Source of the DNA: an uncultured Sphingomonadaceae bacterium
GTDB taxonomy: Bacteria; Pseudomonadota; Alphaproteobacteria; Sphingomonadales; Sphingomonadaceae
Direction: 5' to 3'
NCBI GenBank assembly: GCA_947497455.1
Contig: CANMGU010000001.1
Location: 1,302,001-1,366,000, forward strand
Length of the DNA: 64,000 nucleotides
The notes under the pieces were generated by a model. It ran no database searches and was not told the origin of the DNA. It saw only the letters and a list, made by a program, of their open reading frames with translations. The translations under genes were made by a program, and so were the position numbers. Positions within the stretch are counted from its first letter, which is position 1, and every line of letters starts with the position of its first letter. Shown here one piece after another: positions 55,131 through 64,000 of this stretch.

Positions 55131-56486
55131 TCAGACGGATTTCGCGAGGACAGCGGCCTCGTCCGGCAAATCGCCCAATCGCGTATCTTGTTGGGCACGT
55201 ATTTTGGCGCGCTTTTCGGTTTTGCGCTGCATCATCAGTCCGGCCAGCATGCCCATGGAAATACCTAGCATATATTGGACAACAGAAGTGACCAAGATCC
55301 ATTCGTAGAGGCAATGCAGCGACACAATGAGGAGCGTGACTCCAATCCCGAGAGCCAAATCTCCTCGAGGATCGCCCCGATTGGTCCAGGCAAATCGAAA
55401 TGCCGCTATCAAGGGAACAAACAGGAAGATCAGGAAACAGAGCAGACCCAGATATCCCGTTTCTGCCGCAACCAGCAGATATACATTATGGACTTTGGCA
55501 GCCCGGCTTCCATAGTTCCAGATAACACCGGCCCGTTCCGAATATCCTCCGCTATTGGCCACGATGACATACTGGTTTGCACCGACACCCATAGGATGGT
55601 CCGCCAACATCATACTGGCAGCACGCTCAAAAGCTTCCCGCTCCTCGTTACTGCCTCCAATTGGCTTAGCCGCAAACCGCTGTTCGAGCGAGTTGATCGC
55701 CAAAGGCGCAGCTATTGCAAGCGCAACCATTCCTAAAACCGCTACCTTGGTTTTCTTTGCCGATGGTTTCCGGATCATCGAAAGAAAGATCAACAGGACC
55801 ACGCCGGCGCCTGTCAGGCCAATGGTTGCTCGCGAAGCGCCAAAGGCAACCACAATCAGGCCCGCTACGACGCCCAATAATGGCAAGCGCCCCTTCTGTG
55901 TCGAAAGGAGCATGGCCAGCGATGGGTAAAGCACAAAATGCGTAACCATTCCCAGAAGGTTTTGATGCCCCAGTGTTCCGCTCGCTTGCAGGACGCCTGA
56001 AAATTTTTGGCTTACGGCAAAGCCGGCCTGCAACGTGATACCGCAGACAAGGCCCGCAATGATCAACTTTGGCCCACCCTCATTCATACAAATGTTAGCC
56101 GAAGCAAGGAATACAAGCAGCATCGTACCCAATTGCCAGACATAGAAGAAAGACGATTGAGGACTGTTGGAGAAGGCAACCGAGACAAATGCGGCAAATA
56201 TATAGGCGGCGATTATCCCGACAAACGGAAAGAATAGGGGAGATCGTCTGCTGTTGATGATGACCGCCAATGCAAGTGCATCAAGCAATGAAATAATAAC
56301 GCCTTTGGTCTGGCCAGGCCAGGTAGCCCAACTGATAATCGACGCATCGAGATTCCATGCCGCTATGACAAAAGGAAGAAAACCGACTGCGAAGCAAAGA
56401 TATCGACGATATTGTGCGTTCTGTCGCAGCAGCGACATAAACACCGGAATCGCAAGAATGATCACGGCCAATGCAACGAATCTCAT
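55131..56486 (-). CDS. O-antigen ligase/polymerase family membrane protein
   Basis: A 451-aa protein with about twelve hydrophobic segments and the Wzy_C-type periplasmic loop ending in KVHNVYLLVAAETGYLGLL. Another clue is the segment ASGTLGHQNLLGMV. It belongs to the Wzy/WaaL superfamily; ligase and polymerase cannot be separated by sequence alone. Near the acyltransferase and the downstream glycosyltransferases it implies a second surface-glycan pathway. Confidence 0.87.
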   Translation of the reverse strand: MRFVALAVIILAIPVFMSLLRQNAQYRRYLCFAVGFLPFVIAAWNLDASIISWATWPGQTKGVIISLLDALALAVIINSRRSPLFFPFVGIIAAYIFAAFVSVAFSNSPQSSFFYVWQLGTMLLVFLASANICMNEGGPKLIIAGLVCGITLQAGFAVSQKFSGVLQASGTLGHQNLLGMVTHFVLYPSLAMLLSTQKGRLPLLGVVAGLIVVAFGASRATIGLTGAGVVLLIFLSMIRKPSAKKTKVAVLGMVALAIAAPLAINSLEQRFAAKPIGGSNEEREAFERAASMMLADHPMGVGANQYVIVANSGGYSERAGVIWNYGSRAAKVHNVYLLVAAETGYLGLLCFLIFLFVPLIAAFRFAWTNRGDPRGDLALGIGVTLLIVSLHCLYEWILVTSVVQYMLGISMGMLAGLMMQRKTEKRAKIRAQQDTRLGDLPDEAAVLAKSV

Positions 56487-56983
56487 GATCTATTTCTTCC
56501 CAACTTCGCCCGCGCATTGCTAATAATGACTAACTTCGCCAAGCAAATAGAGGATTTTTTCAAAAAATCCATCGTCCTTTTGGGGATGGTGTGGAGCTTT
56601 TTGGTTAAGAAAGCGGAATCTAGCAGAGTGGTAACGGATTTCGAATACACACATGTGTATATTAAAAATGGTATCTATTGTAACAACTTAACCTTCTCAT
56701 ATGCTATTCTGTCAGCGCATCACTGTGCATTGTTTCCGGTTGTCCCAAGTTGGGACAGCAGCGCATGGGGGTAGGGCTATATTCCTGATAACTGGCTGTT
56801 ATAATTGGGATTACTGGCTGAAATCTGCGCTAAATCCAGGTTAGCTTGTCGCGAGGTTGTAATATATTCCGACAGTCCAGATTTTTTTTTAAAGTGAGCG
56901 AAAATCCGATTGACTTGTACCCCCCGAATAGGATTAACTTATTGTTAACGCCTATTCTGGTGGGATTCTAAAGGGGAAGATTC
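56487..56983. other. 497-nt intergenic region upstream of the PEP-CTERM protease
   Basis: Non-coding region between divergent genes. It contains a hairpin-forming repeat (GGATTTTTT and AAAAAATCC at 56552-56570), a 17-bp perfect palindrome at 56741-56757 (listed separately), and a possible weak sigma-70 -35 (TTGACT at 56910) with a poor -10 (ATTAAC, 56933). No sigma-54 site or LuxO-type box was found. Confidence 0.55.
56741..56757. promoter_or_regulatory. 17-bp palindrome, possible operator
   Basis: TGTCCCAAGTTGGGACA is self-complementary on all 8 bp either side of a central G. It lies about 230 nt upstream of the PEP-CTERM protease start and about 255 nt upstream of the divergent polymerase start. 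Palindromes of this size usually bind a dimeric regulator; no candidate is encoded beside it. Confidence 0.5.
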
Positions 56984-58228
56984 GTGAACAAAGCCAAGTT
57001 ACTACTTGCTGGCGCTGCGCTATTTGCATTGCCACTCTCAACTGCACCAGCCAGTGCACTTACAATTGTATTGAATGACACTGGTGGTGTTTCGAATGAC
57101 ACCAAAGCATTTGCAGGCTTTCAGGCTGCTGCAAGATTTTGGGAAAGTGTCTTCACAAATGATGCGACGGTGCGCATTGACGTTGGTTTCCAGGCATTGG
57201 CTCCCAATGTTTTGGCACAGGCTGGCAGCTCGAGCGCAGGCGTCCTCGTTCAGCCATTCCTTGATGCGCTTCGCGCAACAGGCACGACCAATCTGGATAG
57301 CCAGGCTGTATTTCCAAACCTTGTAGCGTCGCAATTCGACAATGATGATGGGACAGATATTCTTGGTGTAAATGCGCTGATTTCAGCACCCAATGATGGC
57401 GGCGGCGGTGTTGCTACACCTCTGGTGCGGACGCTGGACGCCGACGGCAGTGCGAACAACGCGGTTCTGGACGCTAACACAGCCAATCTGAAGGCAGTGG
57501 GCCTCTTGGCAGATGATGGCTCCTCGGATGCAACCATTACCTTCAGTAATGAGTTTGCTTTTGACTTTGATCCGACAGATGGGATCACAGCAGGGGCATT
57601 CGACTTTGTTGGTATAGCTATCCATGAAATCGGCCATGCGCTTGGTTTTACTTCGGGTGTGGACACGTACGATTTCGTAGGCGGTAACCCTGACATCCCA
57701 TTTGGTGATGGCACATTTGCTGATCTCGACCTCAATCCGTTCCGCATTGCTACGCCACTCGACCTATTCCGCTACAGCGAGTTGAGCGATCAACTTGGTG
57801 TTCTGGACTGGGCTGTTGGCGGAGAAGACGGCGAAGCGCCTTATTTCTCGATCGATGGTGGCGCTACGAACCTGTTCGGCGATGCGTTTTTCTCAACCGG
57901 TTCATTCCTGGGTGACGGCCGTCAAGCCAGTCACTGGAGAGACGTTGGCTTCGGTGAAGTTCAGCGTGGGATCCTGGATCCAACGCTTTCACGCGGAACG
58001 AACAGCATCATCACCGCTCTGGATCTTGCGGCATTTGATGCAACGGGTTGGAATGTGAACTTTGACGTTCTTGCGAACCCTGACTTCGCTTTCAACACCA
58101 ACAACATCCAGGTCGCTGCGGTTCCTGAACCAGCAACCTGGGGCATGATGATCCTCGGTTTCGGCCTTGTCGGTGGAGCGCTGCGTCGCCGTCGCAAGTC
58201 AGTGACTGCAAAACCTGCTCTCGCTTAA
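56984..58228 (+). CDS. PEP-CTERM zinc metalloprotease-like protein
   Basis: Secreted 414-aa protein with a signal peptide (residues about 1-25, LLLAGAALFALPLSTAPASA). A zinc-binding motif HEIGHALGF lies at about residue 213, followed by a metzincin-like acidic stretch. The C-terminal PEP-CTERM tail reads VPEPATWGMMILGFG, then a hydrophobic segment and RRRRKS. This tail would be processed by an exosortase, and none is encoded in the window. It matches the architecture of NF038122-type metalloproteases (from memory). The start is GTG 56984 with AAGGGGAAG upstream; a strong terminator follows. Confidence 0.88.
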   Translation: MNKAKLLLAGAALFALPLSTAPASALTIVLNDTGGVSNDTKAFAGFQAAARFWESVFTNDATVRIDVGFQALAPNVLAQAGSSSAGVLVQPFLDALRATGTTNLDSQAVFPNLVASQFDNDDGTDILGVNALISAPNDGGGGVATPLVRTLDADGSANNAVLDANTANLKAVGLLADDGSSDATITFSNEFAFDFDPTDGITAGAFDFVGIAIHEIGHALGFTSGVDTYDFVGGNPDIPFGDGTFADLDLNPFRIATPLDLFRYSELSDQLGVLDWAVGGEDGEAPYFSIDGGATNLFGDAFFSTGSFLGDGRQASHWRDVGFGEVQRGILDPTLSRGTNSIITALDLAAFDATGWNVNFDVLANPDFAFNTNNIQVAAVPEPATWGMMILGFGLVGGALRRRRKSVTAKPALA

Positions 58229-58253
58229 ACAGCGATCAGTTTTTAAAAGATAG

Positions 58254-58285
58254 ACCCGCTGGCGAAAGCTGGCGGGTTTTCTTTT
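58254..58285 (+). terminator. Strong intrinsic terminator after the PEP-CTERM protease
   Basis: A 10-bp stem (ACCCGC... paired with ...GCGGGT, including two G-T wobbles) closed by a GAAA tetraloop and followed by TTTTCTTTT. It begins 26 nt past the stop codon. Confidence 0.88.
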
Positions 58286-58398
58286 GCGAATTGGGCACTG
58301 ATTTTGGCCCGAAGGAATATCTAGATTTTTGTGATGTACAGTCTCTCAACTTGCGGTAGGGCATCAGTTGTTATGGGGGATTGGGCAAGAACTTACGA

Positions 58399-59760
58399 AT
58401 GACACTGATTTCTCGCCAGATGATATCCCAGATTGGCTGGGTCACAGGTTCCTATGGAGCCGCGCAAGCATTGCGACTGTTTACCAACGTCGTTCTTGCC
58501 CGTATTCTCGCGCCACAGCTTTTTGGAATCATGGTCATCGTCAACACCTTTCGTACCGGTGTTGAACTGTTGTCGGATATCGGCATTGGTCAGAATATTG
58601 TCAGTAACCGTAAAGGTGCTGAACCAGACTTTTTCAACACGGCATGGACAATCCAGATTATCCGCGGTTTGCTATTGTTTGCACTTGCGCTCCTGGTTGC
58701 GAATCCATTGGCGCAGTTTTACGACAGCAACGAACTGAGCGAGATTGTTCCGATAATTGCTGCTGTGTTCCTCTTGACCGGTTTCCAGTCTCCTTCCCGC
58801 TATATTTTGCAGAAGCGCCAAGCCGTCAAGACTATCGCGATATTTGATATGAGCATGGCGGCGGCATCGGCCATCGTGCATATCGCGCTTGCACTCTACT
58901 CGCCAACCATATGGGCTCTGGTCGCAGGCTTGATCATTGCGACTGGTATTTCGACGACAACCAGCTTTTTTCTGATCGATTTCCGAATGCACCGGATCAC
59001 CATAAACCGTGATCATATCAGAGCTATCATATCATTTGGCAAATGGGTGTTTGCATCTTCCATAGTATTCTTTCTGGCGATGAATTTTGACCGTCTTTAT
59101 TTTGCAAAGGAAGTGCCGTTTGCGATCCTAGGTATATACGGCATAGCCAGGACTTTTTCTGACATGATTGGAGCGTTGGTCCAGCGCGTCGGTAATATGC
59201 TGATATTTCCCAAGGTAGCAGCTTTTGCAAAGGATCGTTCCGAACTACGCCCTGCCATTGCTGGACTACGCCTTAAAGCGCTGACAGCGGCGGCTTGCGG
59301 ATTGTCATTGGTCGTCGCACTCTCTGATCTTATAATATTGCTGCTCTATGATGATCGTTATATCGCCGCCGCCTTCATGCTGCCCATCTTGATGGCCGGT
59401 GCATGGTTTTCGATCCTTTCGACCATGGGTGAGGCGTTCATGCTCGGAATCGGAAAGTCTGTGCATAGCGCACAGGCGAATTTCGGCAAATTGCTGTGGT
59501 TGGTGACGGGTGTCCCCTTGGCGCTAATCTATTCCGGCTTCGCCGCTGCACTATGTGTCATAGCGGTAGCAGACCTGTTCCGTTATCTATCTCTGGCCGT
59601 TTCTCAGTGGAAAGAGGGGCTTTCGTTTCTTAAGCAGGACATTGCGCTGCTTGGCCTGTTTGTGCTGCTCGTCATTGTCTGGCGTCTGATTTTCACACAA
59701 TTGGGCATTGTCGCGGATTTTGATGCCTGGATGGCCTATGGGAGTATCGTCAATGCCTGA
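58399..59760 (+). CDS. Polysaccharide flippase (Wzx-like, lipopolysaccharide/teichoic exporter type)
   Basis: A 453-aa protein with about twelve to fourteen helices. It carries the Wzx-type N-terminus GYGAAQALRLF-like (here GSYGAAQALRLFTNVVLARIL), the sequence LSDIGIGQNIV, and FNTAWTIQIIRG. I use ATG 58399; a TTG at 58381 is in frame but has its GGGGGA directly against it. It overlaps the next glycosyltransferase gene. This is the second flippase of the window, so a separate repeat unit is probably exported here. Confidence 0.86.
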   Translation: MTLISRQMISQIGWVTGSYGAAQALRLFTNVVLARILAPQLFGIMVIVNTFRTGVELLSDIGIGQNIVSNRKGAEPDFFNTAWTIQIIRGLLLFALALLVANPLAQFYDSNELSEIVPIIAAVFLLTGFQSPSRYILQKRQAVKTIAIFDMSMAAASAIVHIALALYSPTIWALVAGLIIATGISTTTSFFLIDFRMHRITINRDHIRAIISFGKWVFASSIVFFLAMNFDRLYFAKEVPFAILGIYGIARTFSDMIGALVQRVGNMLIFPKVAAFAKDRSELRPAIAGLRLKALTAAACGLSLVVALSDLIILLLYDDRYIAAAFMLPILMAGAWFSILSTMGEAFMLGIGKSVHSAQANFGKLLWLVTGVPLALIYSGFAAALCVIAVADLFRYLSLAVSQWKEGLSFLKQDIALLGLFVLLVIVWRLIFTQLGIVADFDAWMAYGSIVNA

Positions 59761-60766
59761 CGCAAAGCCATCTTTTATCAATGACCGTGTTGGGGTTGTT
59801 GCAATTGGCCGCAATGAGGGCGAGCGTCTGATCAGATGTTTGGATTCTCTGGCACCCTATGGTTTGCCTATCGTATATGTAGATTCCGCATCAACCGACG
59901 GAAGCCCGGCTGCGGCCGCTGCTCGGGGTGCCACTGTGCTTGATCTTGACCTGACCAAGCCATTTACCGCTGCTCGGGCGCGCAATGAGGGATTTGCAAT
60001 GCTTCAGGAAATTGCGCCAGATATAGATTATGTTCAGTTTATCGACGGGGATTGCGAAGTGGAAACAGGGTGGATTGAAGCATCCACAAATTTTCTGGAT
60101 GAGCATCCTGATGCAGCCGTTGTTTGCGGTCGCCGTCGTGAGCGCTTTCCAGCAGTCTCATTTTACAACACGCTGTGCGACCGGGAATGGGATACGCCAG
60201 TGGGTGAAAGTGACGCCTGCGGAGGGGATGCTCTGATGCGTGTGTCGGCCTTTTGTGCCGTTGACGGATATAATGACGGGTTGATTGCTGGAGAAGAGCC
60301 CGAGCTTTGCAGCCGCCTGCGAGAGAAGGACTTTCGTATCTGGCGAATAGATGAACCTATGACGATCCATGACGCCGCCATGCTTCATTTTCGACAATGG
60401 TGGTTACGGGCGGTACGCAGCGGATTTGGCTATGCACAGGTCTATTGGACAACCAATAAAGCCCAGACAATAACCACAGGGCCACTCTATCGACGCGAAG
60501 TAATCCGCGCACTTTTCTGGGCAGTCTTTCTACCAGTATTGTTGGTGATCGGGGCTCTCTTCAATCCCTATATTCTGTTGCTGTTGCCCTTGCTTTATGC
60601 GGCGCAAATTGCCCGAATGGCCATCCGAACAGGAGGCGATGAGTTATTTTCCTGGAAACTGGCTATACTGAATATGGTTGGGAAATTCGGCGAAACTTTA
60701 GGTATAAGTCGATTCATTGCTCGCATTCTCAAAGGGCAACAGGGTGGGACGATATTTTACAAATGA
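59753..60766 (+). CDS. GT2-family glycosyltransferase with C-terminal membrane segments
   Basis: A 337-aa GT-A enzyme: VVAIGRNEGERLIRCLDSL, VYVDSASTDGS, FIDGDCEVE (metal site) and CGGDALMRVSAF. Two hydrophobic helices near residues 265-300 likely anchor it to the membrane. ATG 59753 overlaps the flippase stop; its own stop overlaps the next gene. The substrate is unknown. Confidence 0.9.
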   Translation: MPDAKPSFINDRVGVVAIGRNEGERLIRCLDSLAPYGLPIVYVDSASTDGSPAAAAARGATVLDLDLTKPFTAARARNEGFAMLQEIAPDIDYVQFIDGDCEVETGWIEASTNFLDEHPDAAVVCGRRRERFPAVSFYNTLCDREWDTPVGESDACGGDALMRVSAFCAVDGYNDGLIAGEEPELCSRLREKDFRIWRIDEPMTIHDAAMLHFRQWWLRAVRSGFGYAQVYWTTNKAQTITTGPLYRREVIRALFWAVFLPVLLVIGALFNPYILLLLPLLYAAQIARMAIRTGGDELFSWKLAILNMVGKFGETLGISRFIARILKGQQGGTIFYK

Positions 60767-62085
60767 ACGCGCCAGAAAAACAGGAAGATGCAATAGCTAA
60801 AACGGTGGGCATCGAAGAACCGATCGCTTATCTTACCAGCGAATATCCGGCGCCATCTCACACATTTATTCGGCGCGAGATCGTGCAACTTCGAAATGTT
60901 GGTCTTAACATATTGTCGTACAGCATTCGAAAACCGGTTTCGGGACTAGACAGTCCTCCAGATGTAGAAGCACAGAATGAAACATATTATGTGTTGGGGC
61001 AGGGCATTGGCACCTATTTCACCGCGCATATCGGGGCACTATTCCGTAGCCCCGTCCGTTACTTGAAAACGTTGAGCAAAGCACTGCGTCACCGGGTTCC
61101 TGGTGCAAAAGCGTTACTATGGTCGCTTTTTCATTTTGCAGAAAGCATTACACTGGCGGCGCAACTCAAAAAGGATCGGGTCGCACATCTTCACAATCAT
61201 TTTGCCAATTCGGCCGCGACTGTCGGGATGTTGGCGGCGGATTTTAACCGGATACCATGGAGCCTGACCCTCCACGGTATTTCGGAGACGGACTATCCGG
61301 CGGGCTTGTTGCTCGCGGAAAAGGTGGCTGCCGCTAAGTTTGTTGCCTGCGTGTCCTGGTTCGGGCGTGCACAGGCCATGCGGATTTGTGAGCCCTCTCA
61401 ATGGGATAAATTTCACACTGTGCGCTGCGGCATTGCGTTGGATGAGCTTCCGTTGACAACAGAAGCGCCACCCGGAGGAATAACAAAAGACGCACCGCGG
61501 CAGATCATTTGTGTTGCGCGCCTATCCAGCGAGAAGGGGCTACCCGGACTGTTAAAGGCTTTTGCAAGTCTACGGAAACGGGGTCAGAATATTGAGCTGT
61601 CGTTGCTCGGCGACGGGCCCGAGCAATCCTTGATTGCGGAAGAATGCAAGAAGCTCGATTTGGATCCCTTTGTCAATTTTCTGGGTCGCAAATCCGAAGC
61701 CGAAACTCTTGCTGCCATCGCTCGGGCCGATATATTGGTTTTGCCGAGTTTTATGGAGGGGCTACCGGTTGTGCTGATGGAAGCGATGGCGTTGGGTGTA
61801 CCGGTTGTGGCTAGCAGAATTGCCGGTGTGCCGGAATTGGTCGATGATGGTGTAAACGGCTTGCTCTTCCATCCTGCAGATTGGAATGGCTTGGAAAGCG
61901 CATTGGCCGATAGTTTAACCCAAGAAACCAGGACCAAAGCAATGGTTTTGGAGGCCAAAGAAACCATAAATCGCTATTTTGATATAGAAATTGCGGTATC
62001 TCCTTTACCGCAGCTCTTTTCTAATGCGATAGCGAAGCATCGTCGATCTGAATTCAGCGCAGATGGGCAGGGAGAGCCAGCGTGA
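60763..62085 (+). CDS. GT4-family glycosyltransferase (WcaL-like)
   Basis: A 440-aa GT-B glycosyltransferase. The N-terminal YLTSEYPAPSHTFIRREI resembles colanic-acid-type WcaL enzymes. The C-terminal half has CVARLSSEKGLPGLLKAF and LPSFMEGLPVVLMEAMALGVPVV with the E-x7-E pair. It overlaps both neighbours by 4 nt (translation-coupled). Confidence 0.91.
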   Translation: MNAPEKQEDAIAKTVGIEEPIAYLTSEYPAPSHTFIRREIVQLRNVGLNILSYSIRKPVSGLDSPPDVEAQNETYYVLGQGIGTYFTAHIGALFRSPVRYLKTLSKALRHRVPGAKALLWSLFHFAESITLAAQLKKDRVAHLHNHFANSAATVGMLAADFNRIPWSLTLHGISETDYPAGLLLAEKVAAAKFVACVSWFGRAQAMRICEPSQWDKFHTVRCGIALDELPLTTEAPPGGITKDAPRQIICVARLSSEKGLPGLLKAFASLRKRGQNIELSLLGDGPEQSLIAEECKKLDLDPFVNFLGRKSEAETLAAIARADILVLPSFMEGLPVVLMEAMALGVPVVASRIAGVPELVDDGVNGLLFHPADWNGLESALADSLTQETRTKAMVLEAKETINRYFDIEIAVSPLPQLFSNAIAKHRRSEFSADGQGEPA

Positions 62086-62726
62086 TATTTGATCAATTTG
62101 ACAGTATCAGGATTATCAATTTGCCATATCGCACGGATCGGCGCGCGGAAATGGAGAGCGAATTGGCGCGCATAGGCCTATTGGATGATCCACGTGTTGC
62201 GTTTTTCAAGGCCTTTCAGTTTGATGATCCTGGGCCCTTTAGCTCCCCAGGTGCACGGGGCGTTTATCAGAGCCATCTCGCAATTCTTGATGAAGCGGCG
62301 ACTAACAATCACCGTGTTCTGATATTGGAAGATGATTGCGACTTTATTGCAGAGGCCAAATCCTACTTACCGCCAAAGCAATGGTCGATATTCTATGGTG
62401 GCTATGACGCTTCGGATCCGTCAGATCTTCTCAACAGCGATATCATCGGGGCTCATATGATGGGCTTTTCCGCTGAAACAGCAGCACATTTGGCTGATTA
62501 TCTCAAAAATCTCAGTTATGACGGGATTCATCCACCGATTGATGGTGCTTATATTTGGTACCGACGTGCATTCCCCGACGTAGAGACGCTATTTGCCGAA
62601 CCGGCTTTGGGAAACCAAAGGCCATCGCGCACTGACATTGCGGAGTTACGGTTCTTCGACAAGATCCCCGTTGTCCGCAGTGTGGTTGCGTCGGCACGCA
62701 AAGTAAAGCGCGCGCTAAACCGATAG
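62082..62726 (+). CDS. GT25-family (LPS-type) glycosyltransferase
   Basis: A 214-aa protein starting at GTG 62082. It has INLPYRTDRRAEME near the N-terminus, GARGVYQSHLAILDEA, and the acidic VLILEDDCDF motif of GT25 LPS galactosyl- or glucosyltransferases. It ends the forward operon that starts with the flippase and converges with the next gene over 13 nt. Confidence 0.87.
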   Translation: MIFDQFDSIRIINLPYRTDRRAEMESELARIGLLDDPRVAFFKAFQFDDPGPFSSPGARGVYQSHLAILDEAATNNHRVLILEDDCDFIAEAKSYLPPKQWSIFYGGYDASDPSDLLNSDIIGAHMMGFSAETAAHLADYLKNLSYDGIHPPIDGAYIWYRRAFPDVETLFAEPALGNQRPSRTDIAELRFFDKIPVVRSVVASARKVKRALNR

Positions 62727-62739
62727 ACGTAGCTACTGA

Positions 62740-63534
62740 TTAGTAGGAAGTGTCAATCGCGTGTTTCTTGCATGCGAGATCGATGTAAGAACCCGGAGCA
62801 GGCGGTTTGTCGAACAGTCCTACGAGGCGGCTATGCCACATGTGAACTGCGACGGTGTCATCTTCGAGCATGTCTTCCACCACCTCAGCAGGTTCATAAA
62901 GCGCTCGTGCATCTTTCCATCTGACAGGATAAAAGACAGACGGTGGCTTTGCAAAATGCTCAATTTTATTCTTTTGAATGACATGTGTAACGAGGCCTGA
63001 AGAATAAGTGCCCCATGGCATTTCATCCAATCCGATTGGACCTTTGGTCAGCTTTTGCCAGTAAAAAGCGAGGGAGCGTTTCGGCCCAAACCATGGTGGC
63101 CGCGTGTTTGGCTGCGGTATGGAGTTGAGATCAGAAACCATAGGGGAGTTGGCAGGGGCCAGCAGAACCGCATTATTGACCCAACCTTCATATTCCCAGC
63201 AAAAGACATGATCCTCTGAAAAATCGAGCGGTTTGAGGAAATAAAAGTCCATGTCCACCCAATAGCCGAGCCCCTTGGCCAACAGCTCATACCGCCAGAA
63301 ATTTGCACCCAATGCGACAGAACCGGTATCAGCATATGTGAGCAATCTTTCGCGTGGCATCACGTCAGCAGCGTTGCGCAACTCGATTCCGGGTGGCACG
63401 CCTTCAAGCTTGTCCGGTTCATAGGACCAGAGTGTGAATTCATGCCCAACCGCCAAGGCTGATGTTAAACAAAGTCGTTCCAAATAGCTCAGCTTGTTGC
63501 CGACCCATAGGGAATTGAGTTGTTGCAATGCCAA
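62740..63534 (-). CDS. DXD-motif glycosyltransferase (capsular/Gly_transf_sug type)
   Basis: A 264-aa enzyme with LNSLWVGNKLSYLERLCL, GANFWRYELLAKGLGYWVDMDFYFLKPL (DMD as the DXD metal site) and a C-terminal HMWHSRLVG segment. This resembles alpha-1,4-glycosyltransferases and TcdA/OCH1-type sugar transferases. It lies on the opposite strand to the GT operon. The 200-nt gap beyond its start (63535-63733) holds nothing recognisable. Confidence 0.84.
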   Translation of the reverse strand: MALQQLNSLWVGNKLSYLERLCLTSALAVGHEFTLWSYEPDKLEGVPPGIELRNAADVMPRERLLTYADTGSVALGANFWRYELLAKGLGYWVDMDFYFLKPLDFSEDHVFCWEYEGWVNNAVLLAPANSPMVSDLNSIPQPNTRPPWFGPKRSLAFYWQKLTKGPIGLDEMPWGTYSSGLVTHVIQKNKIEHFAKPPSVFYPVRWKDARALYEPAEVVEDMLEDDTVAVHMWHSRLVGLFDKPPAPGSYIDLACKKHAIDTSY

Positions 63535-63733
63535 GATGAAACTCCACTAATATCCAAGCGCGACCAGATGTTTCTTTACACAGTCCGAAACCTCTGTCGA
63601 TTGGCTTTTTTCTTTAATACCAAAGATATCCTAACAAATGCACTGGCGATTGCTTGACGCCATGCTGGCAGAATGCAAATGATCTAAAGAGTAAACCAAA
63701 TTCTAAAGTGTATGTGGTAGGAAGCTTCCTGAT

Positions 63734-64000
63734 ATGTCGAAGATTCCGCAAACAATCCGTGACCTCAGCGCGCTTTGGCGGTTTGTAAGGTTTCGCATAT
63801 CCGGAGCAGGTCATAATCTCACCATTTCCGATAAGCCGGCCTTTGATCCCGAGTTTGAAACACTCTTCACCACTGAAATCGCAAAGGCCAACTCCTATCT
63901 GGAATTTGGTTCAGGGGCATCCACGTTATTGGCCGCTAGAGCTGGCGTTCAAACAGTCTCGGTCGAATCAGATTCACATTTTGCAGAAGCCATGCAAAAA
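63734..64000 (+). CDS. SAM-dependent methyltransferase-like protein, partial
   Basis: Frame translated from ATG 63734 to the window end without a stop (89 codons). It shows a class I methyltransferase motif I-like YLEFGSGASTLLAARAG followed by TVSVESDSHFAEAM. It may modify a surface glycan, but the C-terminal part is missing and the assignment rests on one motif. Confidence 0.65.
   Translation, partial: MSKIPQTIRDLSALWRFVRFRISGAGHNLTISDKPAFDPEFETLFTTEIAKANSYLEFGSGASTLLAARAGVQTVSVESDSHFAEAMQK

Noticed and set aside
1..64000. CRISPR arrays, prophage, transposases, tRNA or rRNA genes
   Set aside because: No regularly spaced repeats, transposase-like proteins, integrase or cloverleaf/rRNA stretches were recognised by reading; a dedicated covariance search could still find a small RNA gene.

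Overview
The window looks like a chromosomal segment of a moderate-GC member of the Sphingomonadales (Alphaproteobacteria), perhaps a marine Parasphingorhabdus or Sphingorhabdus relative. This is inferred from a sphingomonad-style PEP-CTERM tail (PEPATWGMMILGFG followed by RRRR), ALA-synthase type hemA, PhaR, a complete propionyl-CoA/methylmalonyl-CoA operon, and frequent GTG/TTG starts with AGGAG-type ribosome binding sites. No rRNA, tRNA, CRISPR or insertion sequence was recognised.

Layout. 1-6.2 kb: housekeeping genes (partial hemA, murI, plsY, dprA, topA). 6.2-23.8 kb: an exopolysaccharide (EPS) locus with its own regulators: a PAP2 phosphatase, a LuxO-like sigma-54 response regulator, an H-NOX haem sensor, Wza-like and Wzz-like export genes, a Wzy-like polymerase, a reverse-strand operon (Wzx flippase, two GT2 and one GT4 glycosyltransferase), a GT26/phosphoglycosyl-transferase fusion, a soluble hybrid histidine kinase with a C-terminal HPt domain, a small frameshifted secreted protein and a tandem PilZ protein. 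24-26.4 kb: lepB-rnc-era. 26.5-29.4 kb: pgi and gor. 29.5-40.3 kb: propionate operon (pccB, DUF808, epimerase, enoyl-CoA hydratase, mutase, bioB, pccA) followed by an MFS transporter. 40.3-47.2 kb: alr, phaR, proS, rnr, a peroxiredoxin, uspA. 47.3-50.7 kb: pyruvate dehydrogenase E2 and E3. 50.7-53 kb: an aminotransferase/sulfotransferase-like pair and a small secreted protein. 53.1-64 kb: a second polysaccharide region (acyltransferase-3/SGNH, O-antigen polymerase, PEP-CTERM zinc protease, flippase, several glycosyltransferases, a partial methyltransferase).

The most interesting signal is the regulatory logic of the EPS locus. Four good sigma-54 (-24/-12) promoters, and a fifth degenerate one, sit in front of the PAP2 gene, the H-NOX/response-regulator operon, the wza operon, the GT26-PGT fusion and (degenerate) the flippase operon. 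Each lies near copies of a 13-bp box, TYGCA-WWW-TGCRA. This matches the LuxO operator consensus remembered from Vibrio qrr promoters (TTGCA-N3-TGCAA), and the response regulator encoded here is LuxO-like. The H-NOX gene is 4 nt upstream of that regulator, and the hybrid kinase with HPt is encoded 11 kb away in the same locus. Together they suggest a self-contained nitric-oxide-responsive phosphorelay (H-NOX, hybrid kinase/HPt, LuxO-like activator, sigma-54) controlling EPS production, parallel to the H-NOX/HqsK/LuxU/LuxO branch of Vibrio harveyi but wired directly to structural genes. The circuit is inferred from sequence; the promoters, boxes and domains are read directly.
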